The notes beneath the pieces were generated by a model, which saw only the letters and a list, made by a program, of their open reading frames with translations, did no database searches and had not been told where the DNA came from. Of a stretch of 64,000 nucleotides of DNA, positions 24,204 to 35,953 are shown piece by piece. Within the stretch, counting starts at the first letter, position 1. Every line of letters starts with the position of its first letter. The position numbers and the translations under genes are program-made. Source of the stretch: Carya illinoinensis (taxonomy: Eukaryota > Streptophyta > Magnoliopsida > Fagales > Juglandaceae); contig NC_056765.1 of NCBI RefSeq assembly GCF_018687715.1, positions 12,452,001-12,516,000 on the forward strand, written 5' to 3'.

Positions 24204-24596
24204 AACCTAGCCGTGAGTCCCAGAATCCCACAGCCATGTAGCCCATACAAGCCATGGTTGCACCAAGCAGTTGGTTACCTCTCTCCGGCCACCACCATGG
24301 CTACTTCCCTTGAGCCATCTCTTTCGAGATCTTCTTCATCTAATACTTCCTCCATAAATGAGAGTACTATTACTGTCAATGAGCTTGCTGCGAATTCCAA
24401 GTCTCCCATAGCAGAAGTGGAGGTGAATTTTTCGGGACCAAAACTTCTTTTGAAAACAGTATCTCCTCGGATTCCTGGGCGAGCCTTGAAAATAATTTCC
24501 GCTCTCGAAGAACTCTCCCTTCAAATTCTCCACCTGAGCATAAGGACTGTTGAAGAAACCGTGGTGAACTCCTTCACCATTGAGGTAAAGCTATAG
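24204..24596 (+). pseudogene. SPEECHLESS-like bHLH transcription factor fragment
   Basis: The open frame runs from just after a stop at 24201-24203 to TAG at 24594-24596 and resembles the C-terminal third of SPEECHLESS, the bHLH factor that starts the stomatal lineage. Recognisable blocks: SPRIPQPCSPYKP, GYLSP, NELAANSKS, and the C-terminal ACT-like domain with LLLKTVSPRIPG and KIISALEELSL. The bHLH domain is absent on the left, where the sequence runs straight into the copy A breakpoint at 24192. The last ~20 residues of the ACT-like domain are missing on the right; GAG|GTAAAG at the end could be an old splice donor. No ATG supports a new start. Family assignment is from memory of the conserved C-terminus; FAMA or MUTE relatives are less likely. 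Confidence 0.72.
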
Positions 24597-24599
24597 CCA

Positions 24600-26888
24600 T
24601 CTTACAACTTCTACGTTTTCCACTCTCGCTTTACGTCTCTTCAGTGTCAAGAGCATTTCATATTCGTCAAAATTATATTTGCAATAGTAAATTGGACTTG
24701 AAAAAAATGAATAAATATAAAATTTATATAAAAAGTTTAATTTTTTACAAATAAATTTCACTCTTTTTTTAAAAAAAATATGTAATGATCATTATATAAT
24801 CTATGACTATGTATAACATTAATACTCATTAGCTTATGGATTCGTAAGCCTCCTTTTTTAACACAAATGATAAAGCAACAAATTAACTATTTACAATTTC
24901 TACACAATTATTTAGTAAAATTATATTTTTTTTTCTAAATATTAGTTTTCACTTTTGCTTTAATTTTATGTGTTTAATTTTTTTGATAAATTTTTAATTG
25001 ATTGTAGATGGATTGTAGCTATATATATCACTTCTTATGATAAAAGCATTAATATTTCTCTTATAATTATAATAAGGTTAGGTTCGGATACGAAAAGTTT
25101 TTCATCTCATCTCATCTTATTTAATTATTATAATTTTTTAAAATTTTCATACAAAATATAACAAACAATTCAATTTTTTAACTATCAAAATAAAAATAAT
25201 ATTCTAATAATATTTTATTTAATTTTCATATCATCTCATCTCAACTTATTATTCAAATCTCTCCTTAGGCCCCACTTGGATATTGAGCTAAGTTAATTTT
25301 TTTTATAAATAGTAATGAGTTGAAATGGTGAAGTGAGTTTTATAGGGTCTACCTAATTAGATGAGTTTAAATGTATTTAGATATTAAAATGAGTTTAGAT
25401 ATATTTATGAAAAGTTGAAAAATATTCTGATTCCCATATATAGAGAGATATCAAATTGAAAAAATGTTTTAGATCATACGAGTAAAGAAATTTTAAGTTA
25501 AAATAAATTTAGTAATTTAAGAGTTACGTATTTAGATATTAGTTAATTTCTAAACGGGCCTAATCCTCACAATAACCAGCTGTTATTTGGATGTTCGATC
25601 TACTTGTAACTGAAATTGGACTAGACAACCCTGAAAATAAAATAAGGAAGTTGAAAAACGAAGGATTCGTCTACAAATTACAAAACAGAAACGACGAAGA
25701 CACTTACAGGAACAGTGGTCATTATTCATCATGTCTCTGTTTACCAAACAAAATAGACAGGCCTCCTGCTCCTCGATATTAAAGAAGGAAATCTTTGAGA
25801 AACACTAGTACAAGGTGGTCTAAATGAATTTAACACCCATTCGTACAAAACTGACCAACCTTAACGTTGTATTTAATGCTAACACCCATTTGTACAAAAC
25901 TGTCGACCAACCTTAACGTTGAATTTAATGCATGCATATTTTTGGCAACCACCAACCATAAATACGTTACCGATCATCGTCATTAATAATTTAATATTAC
26001 TTTGGGATAATTTCAAGAGGCCTCTTGAAAGTTACCGAATAGTAAAAATTAAAAATTTATTAAAAAATATTTATTTAACCATTAAGTAAAAAATTAAAAA
26101 TAAAATAAACTCAATTGATCACAATCATCAGTGGCCATCATACGTAGGATAAGTATTTTCCTTTCAAGAGTATCTCTTTGTCATCCACACACCATACATA
26201 ATTTCTTATTTTTATTTTTTATTTTTTTATTTTATTCTTACTAAACTAAAAGAATTCTTCTATTTATTATCCATATACCATATATTTGATAAGAAAAAAA
26301 ATTACATATGGTATGTAATGTAGGAATAATTAATAATTTTTTTTTTTAAATTTTAGATACATATAAATATTATATTTATTTTTTTAAAAAAAGAATGCGC
26401 ATGACTTTTTAAAAGTACTACAAATATCATTCCTCTAGAGATTTTGATACCTGCAAGCTTGAAGCCGCTTCCACTACTTGCCCTTAATTTATTTTCATTG
26501 TGGATTATGATCTATAGTTATATAAAAACACTGCAGCTTTGATTTTAATTAGATTTATCGAAGCTAATTAATTAATTATTGATTGGGTATGTGTTTTTAT
26601 TAATAATAGGTTGGAATTGAATGTCAACTTAGCGCAGGGGAACTGGCACAACAAATTCAGCAAACATTCTCAATCTACTAAGTATAATCAGTAGTAGTAT
26701 TACTACTTCATTCAGAGTAGCAGATCAGAAATTAATTTATTAATTGTAATCAGTCTTGACCTGTATTAATTATAATTAGGCTAGATATTGGTGTAATTCT
26801 CATACATTATCTCATGACTTAATTTCTGCAACCAAATTAACATGTAATATACATGATGTGGCTGCAATATTACACATTTTTGGTTATG
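24600..26888. other. AT-rich intergenic sequence with MITE remnants
   Basis: No gene seen. A probable MITE of the CTCATCTCATCTCA type lies at about 25076-25270 and a second inverted-repeat piece at about 25268-25562 (GGCCCCACTTGGATATT against AAACGGGCC). The short plus frame at 25591-25782 has no recognised homology. Confidence 0.6.
25832..25931. repeat. 49-bp tandem duplication
   Basis: AACACCCATTCGTACAAAAC... at 25832 repeats as AACACCCATTTGTACAAAAC... at 25881, with a few substitutions and a 3-bp insertion in the second unit. Confidence 0.85.
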
Positions 26889-26893
26889 CTTTC

Positions 26894-27574
26894 TATTAAT
26901 GACGTGTTTCATATACCTTTGGGCCGAACTCTTAGTGGTCCGGGTCTTTTGTTGACGAGGCCTACAACCATGAAGAAAGGATCGAGAAGTGTGGTCCTGG
27001 GGTGGCTCGAGTAACCTCCAATGCCTAAGTCAATAATGACTTACTAAGGAGTAAGAGAAGCGAGTGAATGCATAGTTTTATCAGGAAGATTTGATTAAGG
27101 AGAAAGCTAATCATTTTACCTGAAGATCGAGGGACCTTATATACCCAACTCAGAGGGTCAAATGGCCATACCTTGAGACTTGGGGGGAAGGGAAGTCCTC
27201 TTGGAGCTCTCTCTGCAATACTGTCTTTAATGCAGTATAGCCCTCTTGAATCAATCATTAATGCGGCGTGATTGTCAACTCATTTAATACGGCGTGATCT
27301 CTTGGTGTTGTTTTGAGTCCAGTCCCTTCCTCTTTAAGTGCTTCCTTCTCCTTCTTCCGGCCTTGCTTCCCGTACTTCCCCTGTAATGTCTCTTCTTGGC
27401 CCGAATAGTTAGACCCAATTTACATGGGTCATGGAATCTTCCCGAGCTGTTGGGAGGCTCCTACAGATTTGGGCAGGGCCATTTCAGGCTATCTAGAATA
27501 TAGGGAACCTACTTGATGTTGGGCTTGGGCTAGCCCCTGTGGGCCTCAGGCCCCCGACAAAAATACCCCCAACA
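26894..27574 (-). repeat. 3' LTR of the non-autonomous gypsy element
   Basis: Plus-strand TATTAATGACGTG...CCCCCAACA, aligned throughout with 31918-32602; its first TG has mutated to TA. Shared blocks include AAGTGTGGTCCT, ATGCGGCGTGATTG and GATGTTGGGCTTGGG. Confidence 0.87.
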
Positions 27575-27964
27575 ATTATCCTGTCAATTTTCATCATTTT
27601 AGACATATGAGAATTTCTTTTGCTCTATTTAGTATTGCCAATTATTCCTTTTGTTGCCGATTGTAAATGTTAGAGGGTCGACGATTCCACGTGCCCGATT
27701 TTGATTCTTCCCTTGCTGTTCTCAGAGTCGAAACTGACACTTCTCAGGCTGTCATTCTATCTTTTCCATAATGATGACTATCATATATTCTCTCCTCGCA
27801 ACTGCATAGCCACACGGGGTCTTTAAATCCTTTCTCCCTTTCATGCTTGTAGTGTGTTGAGAACTGATAGCTTTTGTCACACTCTCATTGCTCTCCTCTT
27901 CTTCCTTTCTCTTCACTCTTAATCATTTTTGCTTCCCTCGTTAGGTTTGATTCTTACTGCCTTG
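27575..27964. other. Short non-coding interior next to the 3' LTR
   Basis: Between the left LTR and the plus-strand gene. No frame or family recognised; it could hold that gene's promoter and leader. Confidence 0.5.
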
Positions 27965-30100
27965 ATGACTACTGAAAAATCTGCCAACCTTGCGAGTTCT
28001 GAGCACCGCCCAAAGGCCGGTTCATGGGAGCCAGGATATGCGGGCTGCTCTTGGTGTTCCGAGGCCACTTCTGACTTTCTTTAGTCACTGACCTTGACTT
28101 ACCGCGTTCCGGATTTGGTAGTTCTTAAAGTCCCAGGGCTTGGCTAAGCGGTTCACCCTATTCCCTATCACGTTTTCTTGTGGCCTGAGACTACCTTTCC
28201 CTCATCTGGTTTGCGAAATCCTGCATCGCTTGTGACTGGCTCCCACTCAGCTTCATAAGAACACTTGGTGGATCCTAATCTATTGCTGCATTTTGTGGCT
28301 TCAAGCTTTTTTGAAATCTGACTTGGAGTATGCTGACCTTACCTACCATGAGTTCCTCTTGACCCACAATGTGAAGAGGGGAGTGCCAAGGGAATTTGTA
28401 GTTTTAGGGGAATGCACGTCTTGGTAGTATTAGAGTTAAGGTATCGCAAAATAGTAGACTGGACTGGCAAGTTCTTCTTCCTATTCGACAATGGATGAGA
28501 GTTCCCCATGGGTCAGAATGGTTGGGCTAAGTTCTCGATTAAAGCTTCCTAGGGGGTCGTGTCGAGCGATAGGGTTATGTGTCCCATCACCATGCCAAGC
28601 GAGTTATGCCACATCACCATCATGCGGGACTGGGCAGCCCAGCACCTCCTATTGGTCCACTCAGAGGTTGTCCTATGGGAGAATAGCCTTGACGCTTTTC
28701 TTTCCCCAATAGGTCACGTCGTTCCTTCCACTAGCGGTATTGTCATTCGTCCGCTGTCGGATTCTTCAAGGAAACAAGCCTCGAATCTATCCCCTAAAGG
28801 CAAGGGGAAGAGAGCTTGTTCAAAGCCTAATGGGGATGATTTTTCGTTCCCGGAGGCTGTGGTCATTAGCGCCAAGCAGCCCAGGTTTGGGCGACCCTTC
28901 GCCCCTTCTTTTTCTTCTGTGATGTCGACCCGGCACCATGGAGATGGGGAGTCATCTAATCCAGGCACGTTTCATCATTTCCCTTTCCCCTGTGGTCCAA
29001 GTTGTTGAGCCTAGCCAGAGGGGGACAGGAGCCCTAGCAAGGGCGCGGGATGTCTCCCGGAGGGCAAACTTGGTTAACGTGCACTTTTGGGGTGCTCTTT
29101 TGGACTGAGCACATTGTCAAACTAGGGTGGTGGAATAGCCCCCATAGGTTAATGTGGCGATGTCTCCTTCCTTGGCGTCCATTACTCCATCCCTGGCCAA
29201 GGCTTTTGAATTCAAGGAAATTTCATGCCATCTTGTAGTGGACTTGGAGTCTGCTGATAAGGGTACCTTCACTTGAAAATCCCATTGCAATGAGATCACT
29301 GATGGTGGCTCTTTGTCTGTTGCTGTTGTTGTCGGGCTGATGGTGAATGCAAATGTTAGTGTAGTCGAAGGTGATCAATTGGCGATTGAGCCCGATGTCC
29401 CTACCTTATCAAGTCCTACAGGAACCTCGACGATCAACCCTTCCACTCTTACCTCGTCGAGCCCAGGGAAGGCCGTGGCAATAGCGGAGAGTTCCAATGA
29501 GGGAGACCAATGTAGCCCTGGGGTAGAGGATGGGTCGCCCTTCTCTCCCTACTGATGAATGAAGGCGCTCTTGCCTCTTCTACCCGTTGGCCCTGCGAAG
29601 AAGTCCCAGATGAGACGATGAGGGTAGAATTGCACTCTTAGGAGGCCGCGGGTGAAGCCATTCCCATTTCTCCTTGGCTTGATGGGTAAGACTTGGAGGG
29701 AGGAGGCTCTAGAGCGGGAGTTCAAGTTATTGCAAAAAAGTTTCTCCGAGGTTCTTCTCCATTTCACACTCCTCGCTTTGTGTCCTTTTCTTTAGCATAG
29801 GTTTACTCCCTTCTTTCTTCTAACTTTGGGATCCGGATGGAGTCAGAAGGTTGGTTGGACACATAGTTGATGGCTAGGAGGTGGTAGAGAGGGAGAACTT
29901 GGATCTCTGATCCATGGTGAAGATGACACTCCGTTATGCCAATGGAGAGAGGGAGGAGAGGAGCTACCTAGAGGCAGAGTTAGCCATGGCTAGAGAATGG
30001 GCCCTTAAAACTTAAGAGTCGTCGTGTAAGCTTCAGGAGTCGCAAAACTCACTTTAGGTGGAGAATGAAGAGTTGTGTAACAGCTTACTAGAAATTTAAT
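27965..30100 (+). pseudogene. PF04195-like 'putative gypsy type transposon' protein, decayed
   Basis: Starts at ATG 27965 and continues with several stops and frame changes to about 30100. The N-terminal part has the conserved run LTYRVPDLV, then a Pro/Gly-rich turn and FLWPE, then the block APTQLHKNTWWILI followed by LKSDLEYADLTYHEFLLTHN. This order matches my memory of the plant domain called Transposase_28 (PF04195), found in gypsy-associated genes of unknown function. The C-terminal part near 29880-30090 is charged and coiled-coil-like (REERSYLEAELAMA, then ESQNSL). It runs opposite to the element's gag. Function unknown. Confidence 0.68.
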
Positions 30101-30750
30101 GGTGGAATTTCTATAGATTTTAGGAATCTCATGAAAATCCCGTAAACTTTCATGAATCGACTAATCGCATAGATTTTAGTCTGTCAATATAGTCAGTGTT
30201 ATCACTCACTATGATGCTAGAAGTGTGATTTTATTTATTTGAGGTAGTTAGAAGTGTTAGAATACATTATGATCTGCGCCAATTGACTCAGTTAATTATT
30301 TAGGATTTTATGGCACAATAATCTCATTTTCAGTTTTTAGACAATACGCTTATTTGAAAATGCATTTTGCTTCTTTTGAGGCATTTCAGGGTAGAATTTT
30401 GATAAAAAGAAAAAAAAAATTGCATAGTTAAGTTTGTATGAATATTTAGGATTTTTCAGTACAAATTTTATTTTTTACCTTCCCAGAGTGAATAGTACAC
30501 ACCTAGTGCAGTGTTTTTAAAATCAGAGTGTAGAATGTCTAAATTAGGTTAGAAAAGTTTTATCTGGACACTTAAAAAAATCTTAGTCATACTTGGTGAA
30601 TAATATTAGATACTTGATACAAAGAGAAACCATTAGATGGATTTGTGAAGGAAATCAATGTATGAGATCATGCCACCTAAGCAAAATCCTATTCTTTCAT
30701 CTGATCAACCAAATTGAGCCAAATCAAAGAGGGTTTCAACATAGTAAAAT
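30101..30750. other. AT-rich stretch between the two convergent genes
   Basis: Much more AT-rich than either side and with no coding trace. It begins abruptly after the coiled-coil block. It may be a further insertion, but I found no clear flanking duplication. Confidence 0.5.
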
Positions 30751-30949
30751 CCTAAATGGTTGAAATCCAATTGAAATGCTCATCCGGGGTTGGTCGTTTA
30801 TCCTCCTTAGTGACGATGAACGTTCAGCGGTCGTACCAACGTGGTGTATTTCTTGCGGCAGGTTCTTCTTTTCTCACCTCCTATTGCTTCCTCTCGGCCT
30901 TCTCTTGGGTGTGGCCTTTGGTTTGGCCCTTTTCTCTCTTGTCCACTCA

Positions 30950-31864
30950 CTCTAGCTCTTGTCGCCTAGGTTCGACGAAGGCGTGGAAGCATTTATGAAA
31001 TTGTTGACTTGATCCATAAACTTTTGGAGAATCGCAGGGATCCTTTTAGCTAGTTTTGCCATAAATGTCAACCGGGGCCAAACTCCTTCAAGGAGTGCTA
31101 CCAAGGTGATCTTTTCGCCTTGGTCCTCTGCGGTCATATGCTCATTGTTAAACCTGGTTAGGTAGATTTTTAAATTCTCATCTTTCCTCTGCTTTGATGG
31201 TGAGGAGGAAAGCGGTAGGCCGCCGTTTTCTCCTGCTGTTCATGAAATGGGTGAGGAATAAGCAAGCCAACTCATCGAAATTTTCAATGGAGCCAGGCGA
31301 TAGGGATCTGAACCATGTCTATGCTGGTCCCCTCAAAGTCAGCTAGAAGGCTCTACAGGCCACCTCTCTTGGGAACCCATGTAATGTCATGTGAGTTTTG
31401 AAAGTTTCAAAGTACTCAACTGGGTCTCGGGTCTTGTCATACGCCTCCATGGGTGGAACCCGGAATCTTGGTGATAACAAAACTGTCATTACCTTTGCGC
31501 TGTAGGGCAAACCCTTACTGATAAGTAGTTGGTCCATTGTAGAGGAGTTGCCCATCTTTCTCATCACTTCCTCATACTTTCCCATGAGGTTGGGCAACTC
31601 GTCTTGCATGCGCTTCCTCTCTTCTTGATCATTGTTTCCTTCTTCTTCCCTCCTGGACTCTTGGTGCTCATTAGCACTTTGATCTCCTTGGTGCGCAGAC
31701 TCTTGAAGGTTGTCTTTGAGAGCCCAGTTCTCTTCATGGAGAGCATTCATCTCATTGGTGAGCCTCTCAACGAGCTGTTCTATGACTGCCAAATTTGTCT
31801 TCGTGTTGTCTGAGGTTTTTTCTTCTTGGTCCCGTACCAACTGAGAATGGGTTTTCGCAAGCAT
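30950..31864 (-). pseudogene. gag of the non-autonomous gypsy element, decayed
   Basis: The frame 31864-31343 is open for 173 codons: an N-terminal coiled coil rich in Glu/Gln/Asn, then the gag core with FRVPPMEAYDKTRDPVEY and FKTHMTLHGFPREVACRAF. A stop and a frameshift interrupt it. It resumes in other frames with SPGSIENFDELACLFLTHF, KRRPTAFLLTIKAE, and ITLVALLEGVWPRLTFMAKL. This is the retrotransposon gag region typical of plant gypsy elements. No zinc knuckle or protease follows before the AT-rich stretch. Confidence 0.83.
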
Positions 31865-31898
31865 ACAAAGGTCATGTTTTCTTTTGGAATTTTATAAA

Positions 31899-31917
31899 TC
31901 TCATAGACAACGCCAAC
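31899..31917 (-). other. Probable primer-binding site
   Basis: Minus strand GTTGGCGTTGTCTATGAGA follows the LTR end directly and resembles the TTGGCGCCGTCTGTGGGA primer site of many plant gypsy elements, with substitutions. Confidence 0.65.
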
Positions 31918-32602
31918 TGTTAACGACATGTCTTGTATATGTATAGGTCGAGCTCTCAGCAGTTAGGGTCATTTGCTAACGGGGCCTACAACAACGAAGA
32001 AGGGATTAGGAAGTGTGGTCCTAGGGTGGCTCGGGTAACCTCTAATGCCTGACTATGTAATGGCTTATTAAGGAGTACGAGAAGAGAGTGAATGCAGAGT
32101 TTAAGCGATAAGATTTGATTAAGAAGAAAGTCGATCCATTTACCTGAAGGTCAAGGGACCTTAAATACCTAGCCCAGAGGGTCAGATGGCCATACCCTAT
32201 GGCTAGGAGAAAGGGAAGTCCTCTCGAAGCTCCCTTCGTCATACCGTTTTTAATGCACGTGGTCCTCTGGGATAAGTCATTAATGCGGCGTGATTGTCTG
32301 GTGAATTCATTTAATGCGACGTGATCTCTTGGCACTGGTTTGAATCCAGTCCCTTCCTCTTGGCGTGCTTCATTCTCCTTCCTTTGGCCTGGCTTCTAGC
32401 GCTTCCCCTGTAACATCTCATCTTGGCATGTATAGTTATATACTCAATTTACATGGGTCACAGGTTTTTCCCAAGCTGTTGGAAGGCTCCTATGGTTTGG
32501 GCTGAGTCATTTCAGGCTATCTAGAATACTAGAAACCTGCCTGATGTTGGGCTTGGGTTGGCCCCTGTGGGCCTTAGGTCCCTAGTGAAAATATCCCAAA
32601 CA
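31918..32602 (-). repeat. 5' LTR of the non-autonomous gypsy element
   Basis: Plus-strand TGTTAACGACATG...CCCAAACA, followed by the target duplication CTTTC at 32603-32607. Confidence 0.88.
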
Positions 32603-32607
32603 CTTTC

Positions 32608-33182
32608 CATCTAATTAGAGGCGTAAATGTGTTAAGTTTGAGTGAGTAATGGGTGGTGATCAAGTTTTGTTCATTTAACTTCTATTTGAATATGAGTAGA
32701 GTTTGAACTTTTCCTTAAATTGGATTTCATGTTCATAAGCAGCTTATTTAATACTCAAGCAAATTCAAACTTGTTCATGAGTTGATTTCTTTTGCTTAGA
32801 TTATTTATATTGTAATTTTTTTATAACTTTATCTATAATCTTTGACGACCAAATTTTGAAGTTATGATAATAACTTTATAAGTTTATATATATTAATAAT
32901 TTGATTAATGATTTGTATAAGCTCTAAATATACAAGTTTCGTGCAGTTCCTTTGTAAAACTGTGAATCCCACCATTAAATTTATAAAATAAAATAAAATA
33001 AAAACTCATTTTCTTTATGGGATCTATTTTTTAACAAAAGATATGGTCAATACTTGCACAACTTAAAACTTGTATTAAGCATTACTCTAAAAACATTTTG
33101 TAGACCAAATGTGTTGTGTTAAGTATTTCCACACCCTTTTTGTTGTTATTTTCCTTTTTAGGGTTTAAAACACACACAAACA
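32608..33182. other. AT-rich intergenic sequence
   Basis: No gene seen. A possible MITE of the GTGCAGTTCCTTTGTAAAA type spans roughly 32905-33090; a relative lies near 33772-33932. Confidence 0.5.
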
Positions 33183-33340
33183 GAGTAATGCTACATGCAG
33201 TCTTGGAGTGCACAAGCGTCGTGCAATCATTTTGAAAAAGAGTGAGTTTACTTTTAAAAAATTAATTTTTATGTAGGTCTCGTATTTCAAAGAGATTGCA
33301 CAAAACTTATACACTCCACGACTGTAAATATTATTTCCCT
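33183..33340. mobile_element. MITE of the AGTAATGCTACATGCAGTC family
   Basis: Left arm TCTTGGAGTGCACAAGCGTC and GTGCAATC pairs with right arm GATTGCAC and CACTCCACGACTGTAAAT. Related to 16075-16252 and 43104-43276. Confidence 0.78.
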
Positions 33341-34047
33341 TGCATCAATTGGATTATACCAGTTCTTCCAATTTTTCTACTAAAAAATCTTTCGTTGGTA
33401 TTTAAAGTGACAAACATCTATTAAATATACAAAAAAAAAAAAAACAAGGGATGAAAGAGAATCGACCAACTATTGGCATTTTTGGCACTTCTAATTCATG
33501 GGCTTGGCAAGGCATGGCTTGCTAGCAGAAGTTTGGGCTTGGGCTTGAGGTTGTAGCAGCACTGACACAAGGCACATTATGAACTCGGAACAATGGAAAG
33601 GGATAAATACACTTTGATTCCCAAACTTATAAAGAGTTTTTACTTTACACCCGTATATTATATTCAATCTATCAAAAATTGATACTAAATACTCTTCATT
33701 AATATTCAACCATCAATATTATAGCATATCATCTATCGTGGTCAATCTTAACAGTAGAATTTAGTGATGAGTAATGATATGCATAAGTTTTAAATAGATA
33801 AATTTTGTGTAGTTCCTTTGTAAAAAAGAAGATGCCATAATAAAAAGGTAAAAAAATGTTTTTTTTTTTTAGTAGAACTCACTTTTTTATAAAGAAAATT
33901 TGTCTCTTTTAACTTGTACCTAACATTACTGTTTATTGATTTTAATGCAAAGTATTGTTTTTTCAGTAAAAGAATGCAATGTATTAGCTTTGATAGTTTA
34001 GAGTGTAAAATGTTGAACCCTAATTAATAAATTGAGGGTGCAAATTA
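33341..34047. other. AT-rich intergenic sequence
   Basis: No gene seen. A probable MITE at about 33772-33932 (starts GAGTAATGATATGC, ends TACCTAACATTACTG). Confidence 0.5.
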
Positions 34048-34370
34048 GCCTGGTTTGGTTACCAAATATCAAACTATCTCATTTCATCATTATAACTTTT
34101 TTAAATTTCTACACAAAATATAATAAACAATTCAATTTTTTTAAATTCTAAAATAAAATTAATATTAAAAAATGAGTAATGCTATACACAATCACGTTTG
34201 CGTACTCTCTACACACTCCACTGATGTGATTGGCTGCATTAATTTTTTTAATACGCAACCAATCACATAAGTGAAGTGCATAAAAGTGACTGCACTTTTG
34301 ATTATAACAATATTTTATTCAACAAAACATTTCATTTTATCTCATCTAAATTGTGTAATCAAACGAGGCC
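34048..34370. mobile_element. MITE with GCCTGGTTTGGTTACC ends, interrupted by another MITE
   Basis: Left end GCCTGGTTTGGTTACC pairs with right end TAATCAAACGAGGCC, with TA on both sides. Internal CTCATTTCATCATTATAACT and TTATCTCATCT are family hallmarks. A second MITE sits inside at 34170-34309. Confidence 0.75.
34170..34309. mobile_element. Nested palindromic MITE
   Basis: GAGTAATGCTATACACAATC opens it; the centre pairs CACTGATGTGATTGGCTGC with GCAACCAATCACATAAGTG. It splits the outer element's AATATTAAAAA...AACAATATTTTATT. Confidence 0.72.
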
Positions 34371-34440
34371 TAAGTGTGCTTTTTCCCTGACAAAACAAAT
34401 TGTCCATGAAAAGATAAGCCATTGAAGAGAGACGTACATA

Positions 34441-34635
34441 GCCTTGTTCACTTTCACAAAACTACTCATATCATCTAATCATTACAACTTTATCAAATTT
34501 TCACATAAAATAAAATAAACAATTCAACTTTTTCAAATTCTAAAATAAAAATAATATATTCTATTAATATTTTATTCAATTTTCACTTTTTATCCTAACT
34601 CATCTCATCTCATCTGTGAAAATAAATGAAGCCTA
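34441..34635. mobile_element. MITE of the CTCATCTCATCTCA family
   Basis: GCCTTGTTCACTTTCACA on the left pairs with TGTGAAAATAAATGAAGCC on the right; the interior matches 34048-34370 and 35734-35953. Confidence 0.7.
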
Positions 34636-35173
34636 GTAATTATTTTTTATTACAAGAGGATGGAAAGCTAAGAGAGAGGTCTTTCCAGATTTCAAATAGT
34701 CATAACATTGTGATGCAACATCATAAAAAAGAGTAACATGACCAAACAAAAACCCATTTAATCAATGAAACTATTTATGTAATGTTTTATGTTCCACCAG
34801 TAATTATGTACATCTTCTTCTTCCTTTTTTTTAAAAAAATTTTTTTAATCCATGTTAGGATCAACTCTTTAAAAAGATGCATATTGTAATTTTTTAATAG
34901 CTTGAGGATGCCTTTGAAAAAATTGATAATTTAAGGTATAAAATATAAAAATGTAGTAACGCCAAGATGCGAAAAATGACTTCCCTAAAAGCTATTTGAT
35001 GTAATCTACATTGGTGAAATAGATAAAAATGAGATGAAAATGATTTATTCAGAATTCCAGATAAAACAAGGGATATTAATAGGACAATCCAGAAATAGAG
35101 AACCCCAAGCATTAAAGATCTATGGCATAATTAACCTTTTCATGGAGTGATGAAGGAAGTGGCCACTTACTAC
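34636..35173. other. AT-rich intergenic sequence
   Basis: No gene or classified repeat recognised. Confidence 0.5.
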
Positions 35174-35678
35174 GGGCATGTTTGGATGCTTAGAATATTT
35201 TAAAATTTTATAAAAAATAATATTATATACCACACTTTCATATTTAATAAAGGATCATCCACTGATGATAAATGTATTACATCTTACATGGTAAGATGAA
35301 AGCGAGATGGTAATGTGGTGCATAAAATTTTCCTTTTGTAAATAGTTTGGGTAAAGATATTTTATTGGATTTTAAAAAATGAGAGAGAAATTGAACAAAA
35401 ATATGTTCTAAAATAAGTATTTTATTGAAGTTTGTGAAAGTGAATAGATAAATCTAAGAAGTTATTTGAATATAATTTTTTAATATTATTTTTGTTTTAA
35501 AATTTATGAAAGTTGTGTTGATTTTTGTGTTTGAGTAATAATTAGATAATTAGATAAAAAGTTGAAAGTTTGAAATAGATATGTATCTTATGTGTGAGTG
35601 AGGTTTGAAAATAAAACTATGAGAAATTTTAAACATTTTAAAAAATTTGGGAATGTTTGGTGTTACCTAAACATAATC
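35174..35678. mobile_element. Larger MITE-like element with GGGCATGTTTGG ends
   Basis: Starts GGGCATGTTTGGATGC and ends near GGTGTTACCTAAACATAATC, an imperfect inverted end. Copy A keeps only its last part (9377 onward) because the Athila-like element is inserted in it. Confidence 0.6.
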
Positions 35679-35733
35679 TAAAAGTAATTTACATCTTTAT
35701 GCAAGAACCAAATCAATTTTTCTCATGAGATTA

Positions 35734-35953
35734 GGCCTTGTTTGGTTAACCAAAACAAAAAATCTCATCTCATCTCATCTCAACTCATCATTACACCTTT
35801 TTCAAATTTCAATACAAAATATAATAAACAATCTAACTTTTTCAAATCCCAATACAAAATTAATATTCAAAAATTATATTATAACAATATTTTATTTATT
35901 ACTATTTAAAACATCTTATCTCATCTCATCTCATCTGTATAACAAAGCAGGGC
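35734..35953. mobile_element. MITE with GGCCTTGTTTGGTTAACC ends
   Basis: GGCCTTGTTTGGTT on the left pairs with ATAACAAAGCAGGGC on the right. Copy A reads directly from GAGATTA to AGTTTGGCAG at this point and lacks it. I see no clear target duplication. Confidence 0.75.

Larger units (their letters stand above)
26894..32602 (-). mobile_element. Non-autonomous Ty3/gypsy element with convergent genes
   Basis: LTRs of 681 and 685 bp (26894-27574 and 31918-32602) are flanked by CTTTC at 26889-26893 and 32603-32607. The primer site beside the right LTR and gag on the minus strand set the orientation. The interior holds a decayed gag next to the 5' LTR and a second decayed gene on the opposite strand near the 3' LTR. 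No protease, RT, RNase H or integrase is visible, so it relied on another element. The LTRs are strongly diverged (roughly 15% by eye), so it is old. Confidence 0.88.

Noticed and set aside
28714..29767. Several overlapping frames on both strands near 28.5-29.8 kb
   Set aside because: All overlap the decayed PF04195-like gene and are fragments of it or shadows on the other strand.
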